A stretch of 64,000 nucleotides of DNA, taken from NCBI GenBank assembly GCA_025642075.2, contig JAODUO010000879.1:46001-110000 (forward strand), given 5' to 3'. The position numbers and the translations under genes were made by a program. The notes under the pieces are model-generated. The model saw nothing but the letters and a program-made list of their open reading frames with translations, did not search any database and had not been told where the DNA came from. The DNA comes from Ridgeia piscesae. Its lineage: Eukaryota; Annelida; Polychaeta; Sabellida; Siboglinidae. Positions within the stretch are counted from its first letter, which is position 1; each line of letters begins with the position of its first letter. This document shows, piece after piece, positions 12,901 to 23,181 of this stretch.

Positions 12901-14112
12901 GTCATCTGTTTGACGTGTGCTCTGTATTGTAGATGTGTCATCTGTTTGACGTGTGCTCTGTGTTGTAGATGGGTCATCTGTTTGACGTGTGCTCTGTGTT
13001 GTAGATGGGTCATCTGTTTGACGTGTGCTCTGTGTTGTAAATCTGTCGTCTGTTTGACATGTGCTCTGTGTTGTAGATGTGTCATCTGTTTGACGTGTGC
13101 TCTGTGTTGTAGATGGGTCATCTGTTTGACGTGTGCTCTGTGTTGTAAATCTGTCGTCTGTTTGACGTGTGCTCTGTGTTGTAGATGGGTCATCTGTTTG
13201 ACGTGTGCTCTGTGTTGTAAATCTGTCGTCTGTTTGACGTGTGCTATGTGTTGTATATGTGTCATCTGTTTGACGTGTGCTCTGTGTTGTAAATCTGTCG
13301 TCTGTTTGACGTGTGCTATGTGTTGTATATGTGTCATCTGTTTGACGTGTGCTCTGTGTTGTAAATCTGTCGTCTGTTTGACGTGTGCTCTGTGTTGTAG
13401 ATGTGTCATCTGTTTGACGTGTGCTCTGTGTTATAGATGTGTCATCTGTTTGACGTGTGCTATGTGTTGTATATGTGTCATGTGTTTGATGTGTGCTCTG
13501 TGTTGTAGATGTGTCATCTGTTTGACGTGTACTCTGTGTTATAGATGTGTCATCTGTTTGACGTGTGCTCTGTGTTATAGATGTGTCATCTGTTTGACGT
13601 GTGCTCTGTGTTGTAGATGTGTCATGTGTTTGACGTGTGCTCTGTGTTGTAGATGTGTCATGTGTTTGATGTGTACTCTGTGTTGTAGATGTGTCATCTG
13701 TTTGACGTGTGCTCTGTGTTGTAGATGTGTCATCTGTTTGACGTGTGCTCTGTGTTGTAGATGTGTCATCTGTTTGACGTGTGCTCTGTGTTGTAGATGT
13801 GTCATGTGTTTGACGTGTACTCTGTGTTGTAGATGTGTCATGTGTTTGATGTGTGCTCTGTGTTGTAGATGTGTCATCTGTTTGACGTGTGCTCTGTGTT
13901 ATAGATGTGTCATGTGTTTGACGTGTGCTATGTGTTGTAGATGTGTCATCTGCATGGGTGAGTTCATGGTCGGCGACACAGTGCGATACTTGCCGTGCAT
14001 GCACACGTACCACCGCGAGTGCATCGACGACTGGCTCATGCGTGCGTTCACGTGCCCGTCATGCATGGAGCCCGTTGACGCTGCCCTCCTCTCCACCTAC
14101 AACTCGTTATGA
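3309..14112 (+). CDS. RNF11: RING finger protein 11 (RING-H2 E3 ubiquitin ligase)
   Basis: Three coding exons, 3309-3425, 7344-7492 and 13941-14112, join in phase (0, then 2) to give 145 residues; human RNF11 has 154. The protein starts MGNCLK, a classic N-myristoylation (Gly2) plus palmitoylation (Cys4) signal for endosomal membrane targeting. PPPPY at 34-38 is a PPxY ligand for WW domains of NEDD4-family ligases. Residues 58-81 keep the family's LTEEEQ...AKRIGLI block. The RING-H2 is complete: Cys90, Cys93, Cys108, His110, His113, Cys116, Cys127, Cys130, followed by the near-invariant CMEPVDAALLS tail. In vertebrates RNF11 modulates NF-kB, EGFR and TGF-beta signalling with ITCH, A20 and TAX1BP1; a similar role here is inferred. 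Oddly, intron 2 (6.4 kb) is about 73% a minisatellite that reproduces its own 3' splice site. Confidence 0.95.
3543..3662. promoter_or_regulatory. cluster of CRE-like ACGTCA half sites
   Basis: Within 120 bases just inside intron 1 there are AATGACGTCGC, ATACGTCATCG, CGATGACGAG and AAACGTCAATCGTCA. These match the CREB/ATF half site in either orientation. Promoter-proximal intron starts often carry regulatory sites. No binding can be shown from sequence. Confidence 0.25.
5553..5627. repeat. (TA)n microsatellite
   Basis: Nearly pure alternating TA in RNF11 intron 1. Confidence 0.95.
6441..6507. repeat. (TA)n microsatellite
   Basis: A second TA tract in RNF11 intron 1. Between it and the tract at 5553 lie copies of a TAGTCC...CTCTAGTAAA word (near 5645 and 6399), so the two tracts may flank one inserted element. 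Confidence 0.9.
6941..7025. repeat. (TG)n/(TGCG)n/(TGCA)n microsatellite
   Basis: A TG run passes into TGCG and then TGCA runs. This explains the His/Thr-rich open frames on the minus strand, which are not genes. Confidence 0.95.
7344..7492 (+). CDS. RNF11: RNF11 exon 2
   Basis: Follows a TTGTCTCCAG acceptor. Encodes VSGPMYHPTPNISRPVAQLT and on to GTRKAK, residues 40-88. It ends AAGGA before a GTAAGT donor, phase 2, which pairs exactly with the single A opening exon 3 to form Glu89 (GAA). Confidence 0.93.
7493..9224 (+). other. RNF11 intron 2, unique-sequence part
   Basis: Starts GTAAGT. It holds a TG/GGTG-rich patch at 7560-7650 and otherwise AT-rich sequence. I see no conserved exon, so I treat it as intron up to the minisatellite. 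Confidence 0.7.
9225..13952 (+). repeat. 36-bp minisatellite copying the RNF11 RING-exon 3' splice site
   Basis: About 131 units of 36 bp. A typical unit has TTTGAC, a GTGCTCTGTG stretch, TTGTAG and then ATGTGTCATCTG. The last unit is the real exon-3 acceptor, with TTGTAG at 13935-13940 and ATGTGTCATCTG at 13941-13952 as coding sequence. The A of TTGAC lies 20 bases before the splice junction, a normal branch-point distance. Variant units replace TAGATGTGTCA with TAAACCTGTTG, TAAATCTGTCG or TATATGTGTCA, which removes the AG. Units at 11185-12030 are nearly identical. Two 34-bp units near 12613-12660 break the frame; downstream of them the array stays open in the RING frame. The long open frames on both strands follow from the unit length being a multiple of three. 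Confidence 0.97.
13941..14112 (+). CDS. RNF11: RNF11 exon 3 (RING-H2 and C-terminus)
   Basis: Starts right after the last TTGTAG of the minisatellite. It completes Glu89 and encodes CVICMGEF through CPSCMEPVDAALLSTYNSL to a TGA at 14110-14112. It carries all eight zinc ligands of the RING-H2. Base composition changes sharply to GC-rich coding sequence from 13953. Confidence 0.95.
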
Positions 14113-15734
14113 CGACCCGTGCAGCTGTCTGACTGCGGGCATCCACTGACGGGTGTTGCGACGGTATCGTCACGACAGACCCGTGACAGCCGCGTCGACA
14201 TGAGATGTAGTGAGACAACGGATGGAGGAATGAACAAACGAGTGCTAGTCAGCAATGGTTGGAGAGACAGTAGTGCCGTCGATGGGTGGACATGGTGACT
14301 GTCCGCCAGTGGTTTTACGCGTGCGTGGATGCGTGCTTGTGTAATATCTGGTTGTTTGCCGGGGCAAAAAACAGATAGAGAACAAACGGTGTGTGATAAT
14401 CGCTGTGCGATTAACGAGTGTCGTGTCGTGTGCGAGTGTTGAGTCCATTATATAGGTGCACACTGTGTGCAATACATCTCGACAACCAACTGCAGAGTGC
14501 AGCACACGAAATCTCAAGCTGGAGAACGCCGTGTCATATCGACTTGTTGTTAGTGTGCGTCATGTGATGTTGACTTGCTGCGATGTTGATGTTGGATGTA
14601 GTATTTATGTGTTCACAGATCCTCGACCATCCTGCTGTGTATGTGTGTGAGAGAAAGACGGGGCACATTTCAACTGCAATGACAATGCAACTACTTTCAG
14701 AATGCTCCACAGTGTGTGTAATTTCTTTCCGGTTCCAGCCGACTATATCCGCCAGCACACACTACCGTTGGCGGGTTATCTGACAAGTTGCTTGATTCAC
14801 GCTACGGACGTTTTATTGCTTGATTTCTGCAAGTTATGGTTTGTCAATTTTCGCAGACATCTATCATGCTGGAAATGAACTGCAGATACTTTCTTAACAA
14901 TAAGTTATTCAATGGATGTCAGATGTATATTACTGGCAAGTGATTATATACACACTCGTTCTGTGCAGTCAGTCACTGGCAATGGCATATCCATGTGAAA
15001 TTCTGAAATTTTAGGTATTAGGCTGAGGTATGAGTCGCGCGGTGCTTAACGTCATTGATCATGTATTTCATTATTTCTGTATACTTAGTAGTGTACTCAG
15101 AACAAGTGTTTCACACCAATTAATGATAACTTGTTTACATATTTAGAACTATCCGCAGTACGCCTGTTTTGTAATATAAATTTCTGTTAATCATGCATTG
15201 CAAAATTGATGGGTCGGCCATTGCCACAGCTACTCGCAGTCCTAGAATCGTTATCTTCGTCTAGTTATTATTTCGAAACTTTGGACATGCATATGCATCA
15301 GATGTTGTGTTTTAGTAAAGGAAATATTTATTAAGCTACATTGTGCTATGACAATCATTTTATGCTGTAACCTACTCCATACCTTAGGGTACGTGTTCTA
15401 CGTACGTGAATGGATCCGAATAATTCATCTTGTGTTTCTTGGACGATAATTTCTAATAACACATTAGACCAAACGACAGTTATTGGAATGAAAGTAATTT
15501 TCACCTTCACCAAGACTATATATGTTTGCTATCTTTTAAAAAAAAACGACCAGACAAACATCACACTTTGTTTGCTGCAGACCTGTTAAGTTTCTGAAAT
15601 GAGAAAACTGGAGATTTGTGCGTCAACATCTGGTTATCAAACATCGATGCTGTCGCACAGCGGTAGAATGCAAACTTCACAAACGCTTTATGTAAAAAAA
15701 TCTGTAATTACTATTTGAACAACACAAGCACGCA

Positions 15735-15766
<32 letters not shown>

Positions 15767-17922
15767 CACCATCACCACCACCAGTCTTATCTACTAAACA
15801 GCTCAACAACAAAATACCAGCACTAGCTGCAGCTCATACATGATGCTGCTCAAGCCTTCAATGTGTGCCTTCGCATAAGTCATGTGGCAGGTTTTGCTGC
15901 ATGGCGAATGGCGTCGCGGCAATACTGAAATACGAGTTGCACACACGACACTCCTCTGTCCCTACGGTTGATCCAGGTTAGGTCGGTAACCCTCGCCTGC
16001 ATAAACTTCGATGCATATTTCTTCTTCGAACGTATAGGCAAAGCTGGCTTCGTACACGATTTCGCTGGAGCCAAATCGATCTGTGTAGTGGTTTCATGTG
16101 ATCGCGGGCATGCCAATACAGGTCAAACTGAATAGAAACGAATCTGATTCGTTGTTTCGTGATCACATGACAGATTCCATCCAATTAATATGCCTGTTGC
16201 TCACTTCCGTTGTATCGGGAAAATAAACATGAAATAGCACAAATAGTTACCGAAATGAATTTGAAACGTTTTGATTATCAAGAGAATCGCGGAAGTATTT
16301 ATTTACAAAAAATACGTGAATAATATGAAATTAGGAAGGTGAAAACAATAAAAACTGGAGGTGGCATGATAACTAAAGATATTGTAACATGCGCGGGAGG
16401 CCGGGAGATGGGTGCCAAAAGCGGGAGGATCCCGCCAAAAGCGGGAGACTGAACAGGTCTGGTTTGCTGTGGTTTTACTGGGGGCACAACCACGATGTCT
16501 GCCATGTACACAAACACAATTTGTTCGACCATTTCCTCGCGTTTTCACACGCTTTCATGTGTACGTGCGTACTCATTGTGGCACCCATCTCAGCGCTACT
16601 TCGAATTTACTGGGCGCAGACCCCTATTCACGCGTCTATGGAAACCTGCCTAAGATTGCAGTAGTTTTAAATAAGTACTATTACGAAATAATGCCTTTCC
16701 AGTTCTACGACTCTACATGTCATACTAACAGAAATAAACGTGCAATGTTAGACGTTACATCCAGAATAAATGGCGAATGAGACCGAATCGCAAACATACT
16801 CAGCTTGTTTCTACGTGGTCGTCCGAAAGCATTTTCAAAGTCAAAGTTACTGCAATACGCAAATAATTTGAAAATAATCAGCATCAGCGTTCCCGGCTTT
16901 TATATAATATTGTTATAGTATAAATAAGTTTTTTTATTGGGTGGAAACCTATACAATTTACAACGGAGGTTTCTGTCTGCTGTGGCAGTTACACTCGCAT
17001 ACGAAAGAATACATAGCTCGTTCAGTCGTTGGAGATTGGATCTTGAATGAAAATGACAAAATAGCATTACAAAAATATGGCGCCACCGCGACGGCATGGG
17101 CTTCGATCGTTGGGGACGAGGGCACGCGTCCTCCCCCCGCTTTTCAGACTGATGGGACAGCATAGAAAATGTTCCACACACCTTTTCAGTTCAGAAATAC
17201 AAATTTGCGAGCATATAGCGACTCTGATCACTCCCCGCCTCTGAAAAGCCCCTCCATAGGTCTAGTAGTAAAATTAATAAACTCAGATATAAGTTTCCGA
17301 CTACCCAGTAGAAAATCACTAGATAAATTGATTGGTCCGCCGCACAGCGCAACTTGATCTTAGTCCGGTAAATATTCATCATGCCGAGCTCTGTCATTTT
17401 GCACCCTTGTGTTGATAACAATTATTAACAGGCACTAGCTATCAAGCAAATTATAGACGATTACTTTTTGGTTGACTTGTCATCCCTTGGACTGCAGCCT
17501 GCTTGATGCTTATCGCCTACGGCGGAACCAGCGGATTCCTGCACTTTGTGTAATTTGACCCCATTTGAGTGATAACAAATTTATTTGTCAACCGATGTAA
17601 CCTCTGTACCTTGTCACTCCATGAATCAGGCAAGTAGTTATGGGTCCAAAGTCTATATACATATATATTATAGTATATAATATATGTGTATGTATGTATG
17701 TATGTATGTATGTAAAACCGTATCGACATCCCTGCGGCCAACTCAAAACTTAGCATCCTCGCAAACACGCAAGGTGGCTCCATCTGGCGACCACAAAGGA
17801 ACAACGCACCTGCACTCATGCCATAGCAACGGAAGTAACAAGTAATATTCAAAGTCGTTTGTTTGACTAATTATCGACCAGATTGTTTCGCATAGAAGTT
17901 ACAAATTGTAGGTGCAGACACC
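14113..17922 (+). other. RNF11 3' flank and RNF11-BTBD19 intergenic region
   Basis: The first part should be RNF11 3' UTR. The nearest clear AATAAA words on this strand are far away (about 16220 and 16347), so the poly(A) site is not assigned. The interval also contains an ACGC/AC microsatellite and a small CCAAAAGCGGGAG doublet near 16430. Open frames of 60-120 codons at 15.9-17.4 kb overlap on both strands and show no recognisable domain. The last few hundred bases should include the BTBD19 promoter. Confidence 0.5.
15727..15770. repeat. (ACGC)n/(AC)n microsatellite
   Basis: ACGC repeats passing into AC repeats. Confidence 0.9.
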
Positions 17923-18008
17923 ATGGCACTCGATGACAGGTTTATGACTGGAGATGCTGTCGGCTTCGCGGCCGACATGAAAAAGTTAATAAACAATAAA
18001 GATACGAG
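17923..18008 (+). CDS. BTBD19: BTBD19 exon 1
   Basis: Encodes MALDDRFMTGDAVGFAADMK and on to DT plus two bases of Ser29. The donor is GTAAGA. It is too short to be found by open-frame length alone; I set it from the Kozak context and its phase match to exon 2. Confidence 0.85.
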
Positions 18009-19080
18009 GTAAGAAAATACGAATGTATCATATTATCGCTCACATTGTACTGATTGAACCAGTTGAGGTTTCATTTAGTGTATCACCTCGATTTCCATTT
18101 CTTGCCTATCCGCAACATATTGAAGACAGATGATTTTATGACCTATAAGTATACAGACACACTGGCAAGGCGCTTACGATGCCACATAATGCATTAAATT
18201 TATTAAAACTATATTATTTATAAATAATAATATTTATTTTTAGCCGTTTATAATAATGATTGGTGATAGTGTAGTGCGTTTGGCTTTGAGGACTTTTGGA
18301 ATCTACTCATCATATTTATTTAGCCAATAACCAGATTTATCAAGCTTGATACTACTATCATATTCACAATAGTTACACTGGTACACATGTGGAGGCTGTA
18401 GGCAGTCATAGACAAAGTTGACATGAATGAAGGTGTCTGCTCCTAGATTTTATTTTCTCGTTCAATATCATGCTCTTGTGACTACAACATACGTGTTGAA
18501 GGTTTACTGCCTACCAAACTGTGGTTAATAACTTTATAAAGCATGCAGCATGTTCAAATAGTAAACAAAACAAACTGATTCAAAATTAGATTAAATTGAT
18601 TAGCAATAATGCCGAGGCAACCAGAGTTAACTGAAATACCCTTTGATGTTTATCTTTCACATGTTCTAGACAGCAGACTTCCTGTTACAAATTATTGCTC
18701 TGTTAATTCTGGACAAAGTAGCTGGCACCCTCCCTTTAAATCAATAAAATTTAATGTATGAATGCATGAGCATGCACACACATGTACACACGATCACATA
18801 CACGGCTACACACACGCATGCATGCACACACTCACACACAACTGACCACATTACATGTATTTGTAATGGATAGCTTGTATCCTATATCTTGTAAAATACT
18901 CTTCTGTGTATATCAGTTGTATGTCCTTTTATGATGATGTCAATTTATCATGCAATCTTCTACTACCTTTACAGATTTTTCAATTTTTTGACCTAAATAT
19001 GGTATTGGCAATTTGTCTCAGCAAATGTTGATCGTGTTCAGGTATAGTTATCAACTTTTGTCAAGAAAATTATAAAGACG

Positions 19081-19173
<93 letters not shown>

Positions 19174-22100
19174 TTCAAGATTTCGTATTTCTGGCACATT
19201 CCAGTTGTTGAACATAATTATATTACAAATGATTTCTTGTGAAATTACCTTTTAAATTACACCTCGTGATCAAACTGTCAGTGAATTGTGTAAGAGAGCT
19301 ATTGTATTTATGTGATATATTACTTGTTTAGTCATTTATTTTATGTGGTCTCAGTAAGCCATTTCCTTTGTTGCAGTGATGTAAAGTTTGTTATTGGCCA
19401 GACACGGAAGGTTGTGTTGGCCCACAGAAGTCTGTTGTCTGCGAGGTGTGAGGTCTTCCGAGCCATGTTCACAGACAAGTCTCAGTCACATCAGGACCCA
19501 GAGATTCCTCTCGTCCTCTCAGACATGACCATCGACATCTTCCTTCCAATGCTTGAATACATCTACACCAACTGTGTGACGCTGACTAGGAAAAACGTGA
19601 GCACCATTTTTCTGTTTTGCCGCATATTTGTACCAGAATTTATGGTAAACTATCAAATAGGTATATGTTATTGTAAAACTAGCCATTTAAACATGCAAAT
19701 GTTGAGGTTAGCAAAGATAATTAATTTGACAGCACCTTCATATGTTACATAAATTTTTATTGTTTAACAAATACACTGCCAAATATAGCCAACATGTTAG
19801 TTGCTGTTTAGATTTGCATGTGATCCAATAGTTCTGTTGTTCAGTTATAAGGTAATTGTCATAATAACTAATGTTTCATAACACTGGTTCCTTACATACA
19901 TTGCAACAGGCAGTTGACATCATGGGTACAGCAGTAGAATTTGGTCTCGATGGACTCAGGCAGGTAAGGTTGTCATCTTATTTGTCAGATATTTCGTATG
20001 TGAGACAGCTGTTTTAGTCTACATCTAAAGTATTTTTCTCTTCCAAATCATGTACATTTAGACAATTCTCATGCAATCAGTTATCAGTGTGATGGTTGCA
20101 TTTCTGTGTGATAATTCTCTTGGTGATCGACAATTACAAAAAGGAAACATGCAGACAATCATAAACAGGTGAGGATTTTATAAAATATGTGTTTCCTATG
20201 ATAGCAAAAATTTGTTTAATATTGATAGAAAATTGTGTTGCTGTTAGCTACACCAACTGAATATTAGTTTTTCAAGGAGGCGTTAGTGTTGCAAAGATTA
20301 TGTATTCCAGTGATATTCCTGAATTCATTTGCACAGTTGTGTTTATGTAGATAATACTGCAACAAAATTAAAAGTAACAAATTACATACAATTTATTAAT
20401 TAATATCTCAACACAACAACATACACACTAATATTACATGTAATTTTTTGTTATTTATGCAACACAGTTACATGTATCATGTTCCATGGAAAGCTGACAT
20501 TTTGATGATTTGATACACAAACAGCAATAAATTATTATGAACATAGTTTTATCGTTCATAGTTATACTGGACCATAGGAGAGTAACGAGATACTGTTTTA
20601 AGATCTAGTTAAATTGCACACAAAATTATCCAATATAAATATTTGCAGTTATTTTTCACATTGTGTACAGACATTTGTACATATTTGTAGCTTTGCATCG
20701 ACTACCTAATAGAGACGCTGTCCGTGGGGTCGGCGTGCGAGGCGATGCAGGCGGCTGTCACATATGGACAAGACGAACTACGCAACAAGGCACAGTCCTA
20801 CGTCGAGGGTAACACTCAGGTATGTAAGAAACTATGCACTGTGTGTACAACAACATACTGTTAGCCGACACGTGGAACATTGTATTAAACATAATAATGC
20901 GGAGCACGTGTTTCAAAATAATCTATCTATAGAAATCAAAGAAATTTGTCCTTTTACTCATGCATATGTTCAGAAACAATTTTTAGTTTGTAGTGGAAAC
21001 TTATCAACAGTAACACATATATTTAACTCCAGTTGTCAAATATTTCGTACTTTCACGGTTGCGAATACAAACAAATTCATACCACGCAAAACATGCTACA
21101 CAACATCTATGACAACAATGCGCCAATAATTGACATTTTTAACCATATACACCCGTTCTCAGCGTGGCTGTAGGACTGTGACCTGCTGTATCTGTTGTAG
21201 AACGTGTTCAAGTCCAAGAGCTTCCACGAGTTGTCGGACACGGCTCTAGCGACACTGCTCTCGAGTGACCGACTCGACATGGACGAACTGGAGGTGATTG
21301 ACGCCGTGAGAGAATGGGCGACAGTCAACGCAGTGAGTGACGTCATAGCAAACACACACCAGTCCCATAATACTGAAACCCTTGCTATCACAAGTGTTTA
21401 ACAACAACGAGATGTACATGGGTGCAGTTTCTGGTAGATGTTTTGTGAACAACAGTACTCATTTCCGTGTTGCCGTCTAACATACGTTTCATTATGCATC
21501 CCCCAATTTGTGAAACAGGCAGTGTTATGTCCAATGGTTAGACGTACCGCATACGTGTTAATATAATGCTATTATTCAAGTGGTCTCTTGTCAAAACCTT
21601 TGTTCTTTTTAACATGATTTGTTATATGTTGTGTGACCTTCACCAGCATCTACCATTTGGTTCCATTCTTTAAAAAAAATCTCCAGACTGAAAACAGCAT
21701 GGTTTCCCTTTCAAACACAATCCGTGATTTTTGAAAGTGGAATTAGTTCAAATTAAAATATTGTCGTGTTTACTAGATTCCCCGATGGGAGATGGACTAC
21801 GTTTGTTTCATTCATTGTTACATTTGACTGAGTGTTTGTTCTGTCGCAGGTGGTGCTGGGTAAGTCTATCACAGATATGTCAAGGGCTGTCGTTCCCCAC
21901 ATAAGACTTCCTCTCTTATCGCCGGAAGAACTTAAACAAGTAGAAGACGAAAGCAAGAAAGACAAATTGATCCCGGTATGTAATTTGTGTCAGGGTTTTA
22001 ATGTTGCTAACTTTGAAGAAGTTACTGAGATACGATCTGTTGTTAACACACTGTGATTCAGTGCTCCTAAAACAGTTACAGATTTACCACAGAAATACGT

Positions 22101-23181
22101 GTCTATATTATTATGTTTCTATCTTGTATCACGTGTCTTTTAATTGTAGTGTTTCACTGCAAAGTCACCCGTACACCACCCGTACTGTAAATACTATGAT
22201 GCTGGTGGGATGACATTTTTTTGCGGTTAGTGTTAGACAGACTTGGATGGGTGTTGAACAACTTTAATATATATATATTTGTTAACTTATCACATGCTAT
22301 TTGTTATCGTCTTTCAAGTTATGGCTAAGCATAGATACTTCGTAGTGATTTCAATAAATCTTCGCACCGTATTTGTCTTACGTGTACAAACCATCTAATT
22401 GTATTTTATACAACTAGAACGGACCAACTGATTTTGCCTGTGTCTGATACAACCATTGTTACTGTCTTCATTGCACACTCCTTGACATACTTACTGCAGG
22501 TCGCCGTCACGTTGTGTCTGATACAACCATTGTTACTGTCTTCAGTGCACACTCCTTGACATACTTACTGCAGGTCGCCGTCACGTTGTGTCTGACACAA
22601 CCATTGTTACTGTCTTCAGTGCACACTCCTTGACATACTTACTGCAGGTCGCCGTCATGTTGTGTCTGACACAACCATTGTTACTGTCTTCAGTGCACAC
22701 TCCTTGACATACTTACTGCAGGTCGCCGTCACGTTGTGTCTGACACAACCATTGTTACTGTCTTCATTGCACACTCCTTGACATACTTACTGCAGGTCGC
22801 CGTCACGTTGTGTCTGACACAACCATTGTTACTGTCTTCAGTGCACACTCCTTGACATACTTACTGCAGGTCGCCGTCACGTTGTGTCTGACACAACCAT
22901 TGTTACTGTCTTCATTGCACACTCCTTGACATACTTACTGCAGGTCGCCGTCACGTTGTGTCTGATACAACCATTGTTATTGTATTCAGTGCACACTCCT
23001 TGACATACTTACTGCAGGTCGCCGTCACGTTGTGTCTGATTTCTCTCGCCTGTAGGTGGAGCAGTTCGCCTATGCGTGGCGATATCACGCACTGAAGCAG
23101 CCAGACCACAGCAACCCGTTGACGCGGAAGAGGAAAGGAACGATCGCGCGGGATTCACACAACGGAATGAAATCTTTATGA
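17923..23181 (+). CDS. BTBD19: BTB/POZ domain-containing protein 19
   Basis: Seven exons (17923-18008, 19377-19596, 19910-19963, 20691-20819, 21201-21332, 21850-21975, 23056-23181) join in phase to 290 residues, the usual length of BTBD19 (human 291). The start codon lies in a strong context (GACACCATGG). Residues 29-102 form most of the BTB fold, with SDVKFVIGQTRKVVLAHRSL, RAMF and the LEYIYTNCVTL helix. Residues 103-163 finish the BTB and its link (FGLDGLRQLCIDYL). A BACK-type helical region (FHELSDTALATLLSSDRLDM, then AVREWA) follows at 164-207. The tail has LIPVEQFAYAWRYHAL and RKRKGTIAR, both matching human BTBD19. No kelch repeats are present. BTB-BACK proteins commonly act as CUL3 ligase adaptors, but that is only an inference for BTBD19. 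The last intron holds a 74-bp minisatellite. Confidence 0.93.
18009..19376 (+). other. BTBD19 intron 1
   Basis: GTAAGA...TTTGTTGCAG. AT-rich, with CA/CATG tracts near 18770-18840 and a long (CA)n at 19079-19171. No other feature is recognised. Confidence 0.8.
19079..19171. repeat. (CA)n microsatellite
   Basis: About 45 CA dinucleotides in BTBD19 intron 1. Confidence 0.97.
19377..19596 (+). CDS. BTBD19: BTBD19 exon 2 (BTB core)
   Basis: Follows TTTGTTGCAG and ends AAAAAC before GTGAGC. Encodes the BTB core from DVKFVIGQ to YTNCVTLTRKN. Confidence 0.93.
19910..19963 (+). CDS. BTBD19: BTBD19 exon 3
   Basis: A 54-base exon between TTGCAACAG and GTAAGG encoding AVDIMGTAVEFGLDGLRQ. It matches the human TAAVEYGLEELRELC segment and keeps phase 0 on both sides. 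Confidence 0.9.
20691..20819 (+). CDS. BTBD19: BTBD19 exon 4
   Basis: Between ATTTGTAG and GTATGT. Encodes LCIDYLIETLSVGSACEAMQ through YVEGNTQ. It is clearly more GC-rich than the flanking introns. Confidence 0.92.
21201..21332 (+). CDS. BTBD19: BTBD19 exon 5 (BACK region)
   Basis: Between CTGTTGTAG and GTGAGT. Encodes NVFKSKSFHELSDTALATLL through REWATVNA, the BACK-like helices. Confidence 0.92.
21850..21975 (+). CDS. BTBD19: BTBD19 exon 6
   Basis: Between CTGTCGCAG and GTATGT. Encodes VVLGKSITDMSRAVVPHIRL through KKDKLIP. The LIP|V junction with exon 7 matches the human LIPVEQ motif. Confidence 0.9.
21976..23055 (+). other. BTBD19 intron 6 with 74-bp minisatellite
   Basis: GTATGT...CGCCTGTAG. 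The last 60% is an eight-copy 74-bp tandem repeat ending about 15 bases before the true acceptor. Confidence 0.85.
22439..23040. repeat. 74-bp tandem repeat in BTBD19 last intron, ~8 copies
   Basis: CAGGTCGCCGTCACGTTGTG recurs with exact 74-base spacing at 22497, 22571, 22645, 22719, 22793, 22867, 22941 and 23015 (the copy at 22645 reads CATG for CACG). Each unit has CTTGACATACTTACTGCAG, which looks like a branch point plus acceptor. Copies differ at only a few positions (GATACA/GACACA, CATTGC/CAGTGC), which points to a recent expansion. Confidence 0.97.
23056..23181 (+). CDS. BTBD19: BTBD19 exon 7 (C-terminus)
   Basis: Follows CGCCTGTAG. Encodes VEQFAYAWRYHALKQPDHSN through RKRKGTIARDSHNGMKSL and a TGA stop. 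The RKRKGT stretch parallels RRRRGT of human BTBD19. Confidence 0.92.
   Translation: MEQFAYAWRYHALKQPDHSNPLTRKRKGTIARDSHNGMKSL

Noticed and set aside
9225..13940. CRISPR array (36-bp repeats)
   Set aside because: The units are directly contiguous with no unique spacers, and the surroundings are a eukaryotic intron.
9224..14013. Long Cys-rich (+) and THLQHRAHVKQM-type (-) repeat proteins
   Set aside because: Open frames are expected from a 36-bp unit lacking stops in these frames. Both strands are open at once, and there is no non-repeat domain except the RING exon that the plus frame runs into.
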